Assembly: GCA_030248135.1 (NCBI GenBank)
Contig: JASANC010000262.1
Span: 1-36,556, forward strand
Direction of reading: 5' to 3'
DNA from: Theristus sp. LFF4_11
Lineage: Eukaryota; Nematoda; Chromadorea; Monhysterida; Xyalidae
DNA: 36,556 nucleotides
Positions 1-11,600 of this stretch are shown piece by piece. Below the pieces are notes generated by a model. It was not told the DNA's origin. It saw only the letters and a program-made list of their open reading frames with translations, and made no database searches. Numbering within the stretch: the first letter of the stretch is position 1; the number at the start of each line of letters is the position of its first letter. Made by a program: the position numbers and the translations under genes.

Positions 1-590
1 CGCGAGCGAAGCGGAGCGGAGCGGACAGCGGATGCGGCATAATATGGCCCGTCTGTCGCTCGCGCGTACATTCCAAACTTACTTTGCCTCGCTTTGTGAA
101 CATAAAAGGAGCTGAGATTTTTTTCTGCGGCACACAGGCAGACAATCCACAGATACACTGTGTGCATAAGAAATTTTTTCGTGGTGATCTTCTACACACG
201 CTGTGTGCGTATTTTATCAATTCTGAACGTGAAAAAATTTATTCTTCTAAACCCCTTTTTTTCGACTATGTCATAAAATGTGTTCGCAGTTTCAGTGATA
301 TAAAGAAAATTCGAACTGTTGTGATGAAAACATTTCCTAGGGTAAAAATGTTCGGGATTTTCAAATTTCGCATTCATTTTTTTCTCTGATGCTTCTGAAG
401 GCTCAAATTTTGCCTTTTTATACAACATGACGGAAAATGCTCATTTTGAAGTGTATTTGCGCTTTCTGCGCATGGAACAAACCGTTATTTGATACATCAA
501 AAAGTTTCTAGGGGTAACCAACAACGGAGAGTTTAAATCTGACCTTTATTTTTTTTAAAAATTAAAGGAATAGCAGGTAACTAACTAAAG
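1..590. other. Left edge, no gene recognised
   Basis: The first 66 bases can fold: CGCGAGCG at the very start is answered by CGCTCGCGCG near 57-66, so an inverted repeat may enter from outside the window. Bases 490-590 resemble a diverged unit of the satellite that follows. Short ORFs occur on both strands (84-389 plus, 192-428 minus), but neither has splice signals, a recognisable domain or coding-like composition. Confidence 0.4.
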
Positions 591-591
591 T

Positions 592-1440
592 CGTTACGAT
601 TTCGGGCGAATCGGTCGTGGAAATTGGTGAAATCGGCCCAGAAACAAAAAATAGGAAACTGGTGTAGTCCCAGGTAATTCAATGCGCTGATCACGGATTT
701 TGAGTTAGTTTTCTTATGTGAGCAACTCTAGATATTGAATCGTGACGATTTCGGCCGAATCGGCCGTGGAAATTGGCGAAATCGGTCCAAAAACAAAAAA
801 TGAGAAACTGGTGTAGTCTTAGGTAATTCAATGCGCTGATCACGAATTTCGAGTTAGTTTTCTTATGTGAGCAACTGTATATACTGAATCGTGACGATTT
901 CGGGCGAATCGGCCGTGGAAATTGGCGAAATCGGTCCAAAAACAAAAAAATGAGAAACGGTGTTTTCCAGGATAATTCAATGCGCTGATTACGGATTTTG
1001 GGTTAGTTTTTTCATGTGAGCAACTCTAGATACTGAATCGTGACGATTTCGGGCGAATCGGCCGTGGAAATTGGCGAAATCGGTCCAGAAACGAAAAACA
1101 AGAAAAGGGTGTTTCCTAGGGTAATTCAATGCGGTGATCACGGATTTTGGGTTAGTTTTTTATGTGAGCAACTCTAGATACTGAATCGTGACGATTTCGG
1201 GCGAACTGCCGTGGAAACTAGCGAAATCGGGCCAAACGCAGAAAACAAGAAAACTGTGTTGTCCATGGTAATTCATTGCGCCGATGACGGGTTTTGGGTC
1301 AGTTTTCTTATGTGAGCAATTCTAGGTACTATACCGTGACGATGTCGGGCGAATCGGCCGTAGAAATAGCAAAGGCGAAATCGGCCCAAAAAAAGAAAAA
1401 TGAAAAACCTCAGTTATCCGGGGTTTAGAAGAATGTGTGA
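592..1440. repeat. 149-bp tandem repeat, about 5.6 units
   Basis: The motif CGTGACGATTTCGGGCGAAT recurs with small changes at 592, 741, 890, 1039, 1187 and 1335, giving a period of 148-149 bp. Each unit also carries TTCAATGCGCTGATCACG and ATGTGAGCAACTCTAGATA. The last unit is the most diverged. A piece of the same unit (GTAATTCAATGCGCTGATCA) reappears near 8840 inside another repeat, so this is a dispersed family that has been amplified here, not purely local slippage. Confidence 0.9.
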
Positions 1441-1490
1441 CCAACGAGATGTGGATTTGGTCCGACCTTCGGGACTTATTTAAAAGTCAG

Positions 1491-2608
1491 AATATTATCT
1501 AAAAATGCGGGAGACGCATATAAAAGGAGGAATATGGCTTTGTGTAAGCAGTGAGAGACTTGGCTCGAAAACTCTTTTCAAGTCTCTGATGGACACACGG
1601 ATACAAGTACATAAGAGCCATATTTTTGCGCCGTTTATTCATTATTTCAGTTGCACATGTACTTTGTAGACAATTAAAACTTTTGCAGTGTTTAATAGCC
1701 GCGCGTGCTTAAAAAACATTGTATGAATGCCGCTTAACATTTGCGGTATTTCGGGCATTTAACGACCACTAAAACCACTAAAATAACAATCAGACTTCAG
1801 ATTGCTGATACTGGTTTGCCCAGGACAAAGTGTATCGTAGAGGCATTGGGGAACGCAAGGTCCCTTTCTCTGGCAAAGGCAACGACTCACGGGACAGACA
1901 GTTTGGCAAAAAGGGTGAAAATCAACGGAAGACAACACCTTTTTGTCGCTGGTGCTGGTGTGCACACAGCGATACGTATAGTATGACCGAATAAATAAGG
2001 CAGCCCTTGGATTCTCCATCAAGGCGGGATCAGTCGCAGACTAGGAGTTGTCTTTTTCAGAAATGCCAAGATAATTCCCAATCGTGTGTGCAAGTGAAAA
2101 GGAATGACAGCAGAGAACGAAGAATCAATTCGTTTAAAAAGACACGTCAAATTTGACAGACAATTGGGATTCTGAACGTCTTTTTTATTTTATTCAAATT
2201 TCGCGCGCTCTTTGCACCCTGAAAAAAGCTGCCATGTTTAATCGGCCATTCCGTACGTTAGCAACGATAAAACCACATGAATCAATGTCTTGCAGTCTCT
2301 GATTTTTCTATTTTTGCACAGAATTTACAGATTCTTGATTTACAGAAGTTCTGCACAGAATTTGCACAGAATTTCGCTCATGATGTGATTTCGGACTAAA
2401 CTAGAAAGGACAGTCAAAAAATAATTTTAAAACTTTTTCACGCTTTTCAGCAAAACAAACGCGGCGCAAAAATATAGCTTTTATGTACTTGTATCCGTGT
2501 GTCCATCAGAGACTTGAAAAGAGTTTTCGAGCCAAGTCTCTCACTGCTTACACAAAGCCATATTCCTCCTTTTATATGCGTCTCCCGCATTTTTAGATAA
2601 TATATTAT
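1491..2608. mobile_element. Inverted-repeat element with 145-bp arms
   Basis: Bases 1491-1633 return as reverse complement at 2462-2608 with few mismatches; both contain ATGCGGGAGACGCATATAAA and CACACGGATACAAGTACATA. The spacer of about 830 bp has no recognisable transposase; an ORF at 1741-1986 resembles nothing I know. Single arms of the family lie at 9311-9445 and, shorter, at 27821-27870. I could not find target duplications, so class and exact ends are open. Confidence 0.75.
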
Positions 2609-3114
2609 TACGGTAATCCATTCAATGCTAACAAAACAAAGTGCATAATAAAAACAGTTTTTCAGCGAACTGAAAATGGACATTTGGCACCTCTACATCT
2701 ATTCTGACGGCAAGTGAAATCAGAAAAGTGAAGTCAGAACGCATCAATATGCTTTTTTACTATTTTACGAATGAATGCCTGCTAAATCTCGCATATTGAC
2801 TCCTCCCAACGTTTAGGCGCACAAATATGAGCGTTTTCACGGGGAAGCAAAACACATCGATTTTAATTTTGCGGATCGAGCCCCGCCAAGCGGTGTACAT
2901 TATCTTTTCTTTAGGAACTGCGACTCAATGCGGTTTTGGACATAAAAGAAAAATAGTTTCATTCTGTATGTGGTCATTCAAAATAGTCTAAGTGAACCGG
3001 CCTTGTTTAGGGGACTCGGATCCCTTTGCCAATTTTGAATTCCCGCGTCGTGCATGAGACTGCTTACTCATCTATGCGCGAATTGAAACGCGGTACCAAA
3101 ATCAAAGATATTAG
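2609..3114. other. Intergenic, nothing recognised
   Basis: AT-rich sequence without convincing exons, repeats or RNA genes. Confidence 0.4.
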
Positions 3115-3877
3115 TAGTGTTGCGACGGTACGGATAGAGTTAGGGGGTAGGGAGTTGAAAAAAATTATTTTTTTTTATTTTTAAATCCGTATTTTTTAGA
3201 TGAATTCATACTTTGTTCTGAAAATTTGATTTTTAGCATAATTTTTTGAAAGTTCAAACCAAACTTTCCACCAAACTTCCTTGTTTACTTACCTAGCTAT
3301 ATGTCATTATTTGGTCATTTTGACGATTGTACTCCATGTTTGTTAAATTGGATGACTGCTAGGGTTAATTTTTTCCGTTGAAATGACTAAACTGAATTGA
3401 AATATTGTTTCGGAAGTTGTTGTGTTGCAACATAGAACATGTGTTGTGTGTCTCCTGCCGGGGTGACTACCAGTACCAGGCCGACACTCATGGGAATGAA
3501 GGCGCTATTGTACCTGTGTCGGGTGTCGGCGCTCGAGCAGTGCTCATTCTTTCAGGCGACTGAACAATTGTGAATTACCGAGAGCGGCACTTTCTCTCGC
3601 GCAGTCAATAGTTGAGACTATTCGACTTCAGCAGTCAAGCCAAACTCGGTTGGTCGCCGATCGTAACCAAGCGGCGATTTAGTTTTTTTGTTTTACAGAA
3701 AAATGCTGTACCACCGTAAATTTTCAGTGAATTTGGGAACTTTGAGAAATTTACGGCACGGTACTCGGTTCGATTTTACTCCTGAAAAATTGTTCCGGAA
3801 CGGTACCCGGTACGATTCTGAAAAAAAGTTCGGTACCCGAGTACCGTACCGTATTTCCGGTACTCGTCGCAACACTA
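3115..3877. mobile_element. TIR element, TAGTGTTGCGACG ends
   Basis: TAGTGTTGCGACG at 3115 is answered by CGTCGCAACACTA ending at 3877. Next to the right end is a run rich in GGTACC/CGGTAC motifs (3755-3866). The interior at about 3230-3435 is clearly related to 16540-16770 inside another element (shared ATGTCATTATTTGGTCATTT). Ends of this style suggest hAT, but the flanking 8-mers do not match, so the assignment is tentative. No transposase. Confidence 0.65.
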
Positions 3878-3880
3878 GTA

Positions 3881-4107
3881 TGGCCTATTTTTTTAAACGT
3901 GTCCCACTGAAATGACGTCATGTGCCACAAAACATGCGCTTATCGTTCACAGCGAACCAGACTATCCGTTTTGCCGATTTCTTCCCGTAAACAAATAGTG
4001 AATCTCGAATCAGTCACACCAAACTGAAATTTTAGTGCCTGTACAAACGGGCGTTTTTAAATAAAATGATGTCACGCTAGTTCGGACACGTTTGAATAAA
4101 TCCACAA
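3881..4107 (+). mobile_element. MITE copy A, TA target, 227 bp
   Basis: The element is flanked by TA on both sides and begins TGGCCTATTTTTTTAAACG. AAACGTGTCC near the left is matched by GGACACGTTT near the right, and each arm carries a TGACGTCA-like palindrome. A second copy in the same orientation lies at 30199-30431. The TA duplication points to the Tc1/mariner group. Copy A sits one base from the end of the preceding TIR element. Confidence 0.85.
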
Positions 4108-4238
4108 TATATAGTCACTTTTATTGACGGAGAAAACTCGATGGATGCCCTTCTCGACGGCGTTCTGTACGCTTTTCTGGGTTATCCCCTGCTAAAAATA
4201 TCGCCTAAAATCACCTTTCGTTCGTTCGTTTGTTTCAG

Positions 4239-4391
4239 ATGGCATGAGAGAATTTTGTCTGAAGTTCCATCACCAACCATATTGCTACCATGCTGCATTA
4301 ACAGTTGATGGTAGTGGGTACTTCATTAGAAAGGAATATAATAAACGTGAACGTCAGAAATCACGTGATGCGTACGCTGACGAACCAACAG
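4239..4391 (+). CDS. Gene 1, internal exon, unknown protein
   Basis: The exon has a strong acceptor (TTTGTTTCAG) and donor (CAG|GTAAAC). The reading frame is open across 153 nt, entering with two bases of a codon and leaving with one. The peptide contains HHQPYCYHAALTVDG followed by a charged stretch (RKEYNKRERQKSRD), and looks like genuine protein with two Cys and several His. I do not recognise the family. It joins in frame to the exon at 5887. Upstream exons were not found; a MITE lies directly upstream and a Harbinger-like MITE lies in the following intron. Confidence 0.6.
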
Positions 4392-4438
4392 GTAAACTCA
4401 ATGTTTGTTGACCCGATTTTTTTGCCCGTTTTCATTAA

Positions 4439-5341
4439 CACAGGGAACTCAAACTTCATGATGTAATAGATTTAGAAGATTTGCTGTTAATGCATTCCCT
4501 TGAAAACGCATCCACCAGTGCAATCCGACAGTGTCTATTTGTGTTAATTCAGCTGATGGATAAATGCAAAAGCTTTCTATTAACGTTGCATTAACAATCA
4601 AAGATGCACATTTATAAAAATTATTTACGATGATTTAAAGGCGCTTGACAAATACGTTGATGCGCATTTTGTGCATCTATTAGATATATCATTATCAGGT
4701 TACGGTAGTTTTGCGTCGTCTTTTTTGTGAAATCGCATCTTCCAAATCAACAGCATCAATTGAATCATATTCCGTTTATTAACAATTTTTAACCGTTTAT
4801 GATACTTCATTTAAAAACATTAATTGTTGTTTGATACAATAGATGTAGTTGATTTGCCAAAAAGTACGTAAATTTGCAGCCCATCAGCGATTATTTTTTT
4901 GTGTTAACACGTGTCTGACCGTCGTGATGAATTGCATGCTGTCATGACACAGCTGATATACTGTAAAATGCGGTTAAAATACATCTTCTTCGTGAAGATG
5001 CGTTATTTAGCAAAACGTAAAATCTGTTGTTTTAACATAGACATCTTCACGTTTGAGAACGTATCTATTTCATCATCCATTGTGTCTTTATTCTGATACA
5101 CGCAAAATAAATGGCGCAATGCCAGATGTCTAAGCTGTTAATGCAATAGATGCAAAACGAGCGTCTTTCACTTGTTTTTGGCATCTTGTTAATATATTGG
5201 AAGAAGTGTCAGATTGACTTGTTAACATACAGTTAACACAAATAGACACTGTCGGATTGCACTGGTGGATGCGTTTTCAAGGGAATGCATTAACAGCAAA
5301 TCTTCTAAATCTATCACATCATGAAGTTTGAGTTCCCTGTG
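4439..5341. mobile_element. Harbinger-like MITE, TAA target duplication
   Basis: The terminal inverted repeats are about 109 bp (4439-4547 and 5233-5341) with one mismatch that I can see, starting CACAGGGAACTCAAAC. TAA flanks both ends (4436-4438 and 5342-5344). A 3-bp TWA duplication is typical of PIF/Harbinger. The interior has no transposase. The near-perfect arms suggest a recent insertion, here inside the intron of gene 1. Confidence 0.85.
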
Positions 5342-5445
5342 TAAATATTCAGCAGTATTGTGTTTTCGCTTGATGATTTATAACAGTTAGGTGCTGTCGT
5401 TTACTGTTCAGTAGTAAGAAGTTCCTAGAAGAAAGGTGTTACCGT

Positions 5446-5580
5446 CAGTACCGAAGATGAGGGGGTGGGGTGTAACCCCTTGCACGAAATTGCGTCCCGT
5501 GACTCCAACACCCCTCTCCCCTCCTGCGTGCCGGGTGTGGGTGTGGGTGGCACCCCCCAGAACCGACTAGCATCCGCTGG
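5446..5580. repeat. G-rich hAT-end fragment
   Basis: CAGTACCGAAGATGAGGGGG matches the ends of the G-rich elements at 17600, 17831 and 19147, followed by alternating G and C runs. Only one terminus is apparent, so this is a solo end or a truncated copy. Confidence 0.55.
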
Positions 5581-5886
5581 GAAGGGTCACTTGCGTTTCA
5601 ACTTGATCAGGGTTCCGCACGAGCTATTCAGCTAGAGCCCTAAATTTTCCAATCCAACAATGGTTCTTTTTCTCACTTTCTTGCACAGATGACGCTCAGT
5701 TTTGCTGATTTTAAATTGTCGTGCACCCGTTAAATATTTTTCCATTTACCAGTATGACGTCCCGTTTACTACTCATTGGTAAGCCGTTCTCGTTCATGCT
5801 TCAGCAGCAAAGTTTGCTGACCAGCTGTACACGACCCACACAACAACCAAACGCATGAAACTGTTTGTTCATTTTGCCTTTTTCAG

Positions 5887-5945
5887 AGACCCTGCGTGCG
5901 TTCACCATAGAGTTCAGATGTAGAGACACTACTCAGAAGTGCTAA
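5887..5945 (+). CDS. Gene 1, terminal exon
   Basis: The acceptor is TGCCTTTTTCAG. The two leading bases complete the codon left open at 4391, and the frame then runs ETLRAFTIEFRCRDTTQKC to TAA at 5943-5945. The phase agreement with 4239-4391 is the main support; the exon is short, so chance cannot be excluded. AATAATAA at about 5990 is a possible weak poly(A) signal. Function unknown. Confidence 0.5.
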
Positions 5946-6000
5946 ACATTTACGCAAATGCAGCGACTCTTCAACTCAGTATAAAAAAGAAATAATAATG

Positions 6001-6632
6001 CAGGGTGTCTCATCAAAAAATAACTACAAGGAAATGGACAGATCGTTCTCCAAGTTTGATTAGGTTTATGTCTGAAACAAAGGTTTTCCATTAATAGGTA
6101 ATTGTGTTAAAATTTCGTAAGAAAAAAAATTCTTTTTGAGTTGTTTTGAATTTCAAGCCTACAACTCGTCCGTCGCAAAGATCACTGTCTATTTGCAATT
6201 TTTTGCAATTTTGTTTTGCCCCAATTCGCTGTCACAGTTGCAGTTATAGTATTTAAATAAGTTTTTTAAATAAAATGAAATTGTGAATTTTCTCGAAGAA
6301 AAAAATCCCCAACTTGGTTTGAAAATTGAAATTCGCGTTTGAGCAAAACTCAAGTTTGATTTTTTTCGCAACGTCGTCATCAGAGCTTCTTTTGCTTTGA
6401 GAACAGATTTAAAAATTATTGTGTTCGCACGTTTTTCTCAATAAACGCAGCAATGGATTGGATTTCAAGACTTTAAACTATGTAAGAAACATTGAAGTTT
6501 CTGCTGAAATTTCAACACAGTCAATGGCAAAAACATTTTGTAAACATAGTGTTTAAAAAATTTCAGACATAAACGTTGAACAAAACTGGATAATGAACCG
6601 TTTTACCCTTTTTTGAGTTTTTGAGACACCCA
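6001..6632. mobile_element. Mariner-like MITE
   Basis: CAGGGTGTCTCATCAAAAAA at 6001 is answered by TTTTTGAGACACCC ending near 6631. A second inverted pair lies inside, TTTATGTCTGAAAC near 6064 and TTTCAGACATAAAC near 6562. The CAGGGTGTCTCA terminus is Tc1/mariner-like, but a clean TA duplication is not visible. No transposase. Confidence 0.6.
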
Positions 6633-6639
6633 TTACATG

Positions 6640-8458
6640 CATTAGTTACACAATCTATCTGGATAACATTACACGCAATTTTATGGTCCTCGGTTGCTAC
6701 GATTTACTCGAGAGACCCCGAACATTTGATTAGTGTGGTTATAATTGCGTGTACAATCCAATTTATCACAGTAACTACGGTAATTACCTGATAATCAATC
6801 ACTTTTCATTGTAACTAAAACTAAACAGAGCTGTGATGACACGTTCCTACCCATCCATCAGTCAAGAAAAGATCACCTGTACATTTACTTACTATCGTTT
6901 TAGAAAGACCGGACGTATAAAAGTTTTACGCCCTGAGGAAAAACCCACAACCGAACAAAACCCGTAAAACGTCAGCACATGGTGAACTGTCTACCGTAAC
7001 CTATTTTTGAATTCCGTGATACATTTTCCCATCCCCGTGTGCAAACGCATTGAGTCCCGGAACCAAAATAAAAAATAATATTCATCCATTCAACGCAGAG
7101 ACTTTTTTAACGTTTTTATCATCGGGAATCGCCTATCAATAAATCCATGATTTTAACCAAATCCCGTTTCCAGAAAAAAGGCGCGGAGCCTGAGGAGCCG
7201 ACCAATCAGCTAGTTGTGTGTATATTATCCAGATAGCAAAAAAGAAATCCCAATCTGATGCGATTCCTACGCCATCCAGTGCTAAATCTGTTACCCAATT
7301 TTGAAATCCCAATTTGTTCTGTTCCCATTTCTATTTCGAATGCTGTCCTATTCGCAACCCTGTTCGATTTTTTTTGTCTGGACAGACGCACACACACTCG
7401 CACGCACGCACTACGCACGCACGCACGGATAATCGCAACAAAAAACTGCAAGCATTCGATTCAAAATATGTTATGAGTGACGGCTAGCTTGCAACTGCTG
7501 ATCAAGTAAGCATACTGGTCAACAATTCAACAGCTCAAAAATATGGTCATTGAGGCGGACTTCGCGAAGTGCAACAAAAATCTAAAAGTTGAACTGTAAA
7601 ATGCAACGTTGACAATGCTTTTGCCGTTATGGACTGAAGATTTTGGCCAACAGTTCTACCATTTTCCAGATATTTTACGCTTGATTTGCAATTTTGGCCA
7701 GCCATCCATATCGAAAACAAATTATCTCCGTAGTTTTATAAGCTCTACAAGTTAAATTTTACGACTTAAAATTAGTTAAAAACTTTAAAAAACGGAAATC
7801 TTTTACTGTACGCCACCCTCTGGGTGGTAGCAGATTAGACATGTCTATCAGGCTGTCAAGCGTGAGCCCCACCGAGGGGGCGTCCAAGCTGGTGACAGAA
7901 AAACTCAACGGCGCCTTACTTGACGGCGATCGCAGCACGCTTATTTGAGTTAGCCCGGGCTAAAATCATTGCCATAATCACTGTTTGTTTGTCAATTATA
8001 GGATTAAAATTCGAAATAGGATTGGGAAAGAAACCAAATAACGTAGGAATGGAATAGGATTATAATATTTTTTTTGCGTGATAGGTCGCAGTTTTTGTGG
8101 GTTGACTTACAGAGTCGTTCGCAAACAAAGGGTGAAAAATGTTATGACTTTCTGAAAGTGTCTCGACACTAACAACTTCTATGCATCTTTCGAAGCAAAC
8201 CAAGATTTTCAATGCATAAAAGGTAAAATGGTTTACGTTGTGTAATGGTGGTGGCGCGAAGATACAAACGTATTGAAAATGTTTTTTTTTGCCACATGTG
8301 ACAGAAGATTTTGAAAAATAGTTTGAGTGGAGATAAAGTTTGAAGCAATTATGCACCCACTTTTGTGTTGGATTTTCACCTCTTGTCTTCGCTTATAAAC
8401 CAAAACATCGCACATTTGAACGAACCACGAACCGTTTTTACGTAGTTTTTTTACGCAG
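6640..8458. other. Long stretch without recognised genes
   Basis: It contains an inverted CCAAT repeat arm (ACCAATCAGCTAGTTG near 7200), a CACGCACG-type microsatellite at about 7388-7430, and a short perfect hairpin CCACCC-TCT-GGGTGG at 7813-7827. AT-rich sequence follows. Upstream exons of gene 2 may lie here, but I could not place them. Confidence 0.4.
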
Positions 8459-8659
8459 ACTATCCGCAGTTGCTGTTATTGTGCAAGGAAAAACAATGAA
8501 GAACTTGTTCCAGAGCGTTGCGCGGAAACACTGTACCGTGTACCAGAATTGCCGAGCAAATACCCGCAGATGTTGGAAAATATTGTGTTCAACATTCATT
8601 TCTGTGACGAGACCCCTGCAAGTTTTCGTGTTTCCGACATGCCAGCTTGGATTGGAATC
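8459..8659 (+). CDS. Gene 2, exon a
   Basis: The acceptor follows a T tract (TTTTTTTACGCAG) and the donor is ATC|GTGAGT. It spans 67 complete codons, starting TIRSCCYCARKNN and ending near SDMPAWIGI. An in-frame acceptor a few bases further on (CCGCAG at 8465-8470) is possible. Confidence 0.65.
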
Positions 8660-11600
8660 GTGAGTTTTTTTCACGACTTTTTTCAAAGTTGCAGAAAGTT
8701 CTACTTTTCACAGAGATTTCATTTTGTAACAGCCTTTTGCAATGAAACTTGTCGTGGGGGTGGGGGTTTATTGGTGGAGGGGGGGGGGGGGGGTTAATGG
8801 TGGGGGGGTTAATGGGGGTAATACGGTAAATGGTTCGGGGTAATTCAATGCGCTGATCACGAATGAATTTTATGTTAGCTGGCGAAATCTCTCCAAATGA
8901 AAAAATGAAAAAATTGCGCTGATGCAGAATGGGACGTTCAGAAGAATAGTGTATACCGTATTACCCCCATTAACCCCCCCTCCCACCATTAATCTCCCCC
9001 CACCAATAAACACCTCCCCGACCAGTTTCCGAATAACCCCCCCCCCACAAATAATCCCCATGGGGGTTAATTGGAAACCTGTTTGAAACACATACCCAGC
9101 GAATTCAGTGGCTGAATGCAGTGACATTGGTGAAATTGTGCTACCAAAGGCCCCAAAGGGATAAACCCCCCCCCCACCAATAATCCCCCCCAATAAACCC
9201 CCACCCCTAAAAGTCGCTGACGTATTAATCCCCCATGGGGGGTTATTGGGGGTAATACGGTATGCCCAACACATTCTGAATTTTCTCCGAATTCCAGGGC
9301 TTTTGTAAAAGTCAAAATATTATCTAGAAATGCGGAAGACACATGTAAAATGAAGAAGCATGGCTTTGTGTAAGCAGTGAGAAACTTGGCCTGACAACTA
9401 TTTTCTAGTCTCTGATGTGGCACACGGATACAAGTATACATACAATATATATAATCCATTAAGCGAAATGTGACAATACTTTATTGATCCATTAAAACTT
9501 TTTCCAGAGAATTTGGACACTTTGGGCTGGTAAAAATCACAGCCATGCGTTCATGTGGCTACCAGGTTTGTGTCGGATTTTCAGAAAATTAAAACCGTAA
9601 ATACTCTAAAATACCGTAAAGTCTTGCATATAAGGTTCCTCCCACTAAAAAGTGGGTGGAGTGTCACACGGCGAGAAACCAAAAAAATCAAAATTTTGAC
9701 TTTCCACCCCGTTTATAAGGTCAAACTTTTCTTAATCTTTGGTTAAAAAGACCTCCTCCTACTTATAAAAGGTTGCTACACAAAATTCCATTTTATTCAG
9801 AAATTTTTTATTTTCAAATTTATATAAGGAGACGTTACATGCAAGACTTTACGGTGAACATCACCTTCAAACTGTATTTTCTTTCCTCCATTTTTTTACT
9901 TTCCCGTGCTTATGAGATTTAATTGTAAAGTTTGTTTGTGATTTATGAGATACTGAAAAAAACTAAAAACAACAATATTGTTCACTGCAACATTTTATTT
10001 TTCCAAAAACTACGGGCTGTGGTGACGTGGCTTGCATCGAGGTTTTGTTGAAAAAAAAATTGCCAAGAAACTGTTTTCCACAAACAAAATTCAATCAAAT
10101 TGTCGATCAATATAAAACGATCAAAATTGTCAGTCACAGACCCAGGTGATGCCTCATCATGGATCGCTTTCAGTGAACCCACTCGATTACTGCGGAAAGC
10201 AAATACTTCACCAAGTGGTTGAACAAAATCTCACCACTCTCGATGAAGTGTTCGAATTCGCTGACTTCCGCTGTGACTTAATGCCTAAGAGGGACGAACG
10301 AAAGCTTGTATTGGGTGAACGTGTAATTATCACGCCAGAGATAGCGAGTCAAATCCTAGAATCAAAATCATCTCACGAATCGGTCAGTTCAATGTGGGGT
10401 TGCCGCGCGCGCGCGAGACGTGTCTTTTCTCGCGCAATTTTTGACTGACTCACCTCGTCTCGTCTCGCGACCCACTGTTCCGTGTCTCGTCTCGTCTCGC
10501 AACCCTCTGTTTTGTTTTTTCGTCTCGTTTTAAAATTTTTGTAGTCTCGTGCGCGATGTGACTCGTGCGTCTTTTTCTGAAACAGTACGTTCATGACCTT
10601 CCGGCATTGAAACCGCTTTTGTTTTGTTAAAATAATAAAATTCTTCTTGTGCCCGGTGGACTGATCAATGACGAATCTATCTTCGTCCAGAAAAAAGAAA
10701 AACGTTGCCTAAATTAGTTGCATTTTGCTTAGAACATGGGTTATTGTAAAAAAATTGATTGACAATTGAGACGGAAACTTAAGAACCCAACCGAATAGAT
10801 ATTTATTATTGGTTTAGAATTTTGGATATTGGTTTCAAGAGTGTGTGTTGTATTAATGCGGTTATTCGTGTGACTGCGGTCATTCCCCACTGGTACTATT
10901 ATTGGATTATCCAACGCACCTATGTTCATTGTTCGTTAATGTGTTGTTTTGTTGCGGTTGCAGCAGCGGTCCGACACTGACTGACCAAACCAAACCAATT
11001 CCTTTTGAAAGAATCTTTGGAATCCAAAAAAAATGTATTTCGTTGTGAATGCTGGCTGCTGAACTGTGGACTGTCGTCACAAAAGAGTTTATACCATCAA
11101 ACAATAAACATTTTCTTTTTGACGTTTGAAGCATACATGTATGTATGTAATCTTTTTAATGCTAAAATATCGTTTAAAAATTTGTATGCGCCGACACGTT
11201 TCGTCTCGTGTCTCGTCTCGTCTCGTCTCGTGACCCTCTGTCTCGTGTCTCGTCTCGTTTCGTGGTCCTCTTTTTTGTGTCTCGTCTCATCTAGTGGCCC
11301 TCTGTCTTGTGTTTTTCGACTTGTCTCGTGAACCTCTGTCTCGTGTCTCGTCTCGTCTCGTGGAACGGAAATCCTGTCTCGCGGCAACCCTAGAAAGTTA
11401 TTTTTCGTACATTTGTTTATTAAAAAACAGCGGCCTCTTTTCGTTCGTCTATATCCTACATTGTATACATGTACAGGGTGAAGCAAAAAAAAGGTTCCAA
11501 TTCTAAAATGCTCTCACTGGCGTGTGCTGAGGTGTTTAGAGCTGAAAATTGGAACACTATTAGAAAACAGTTGGAGGTTTTTCTGACTATTTTTTTTCAC

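Noticed and set aside
3107..3885. 8-bp target duplication for the 3115-3877 element
   Set aside because: Flanking 8-mers match poorly even after removing the adjacent MITE.
7808..7960. Possible tRNA-derived SINE or structured RNA
   Set aside because: Short hairpins are present, but no A/B box pair or cloverleaf could be drawn.
8870..9459. Overlapping minus-strand ORFs of 130-134 codons
   Set aside because: They run through poly-G MITE sequence; Gly-rich reading is a composition effect.
11097..11486. Minus-strand ORF of 129 codons rich in RDETRHE repeats
   Set aside because: It is a translation of the TCTCG microsatellite inside a transposable element.
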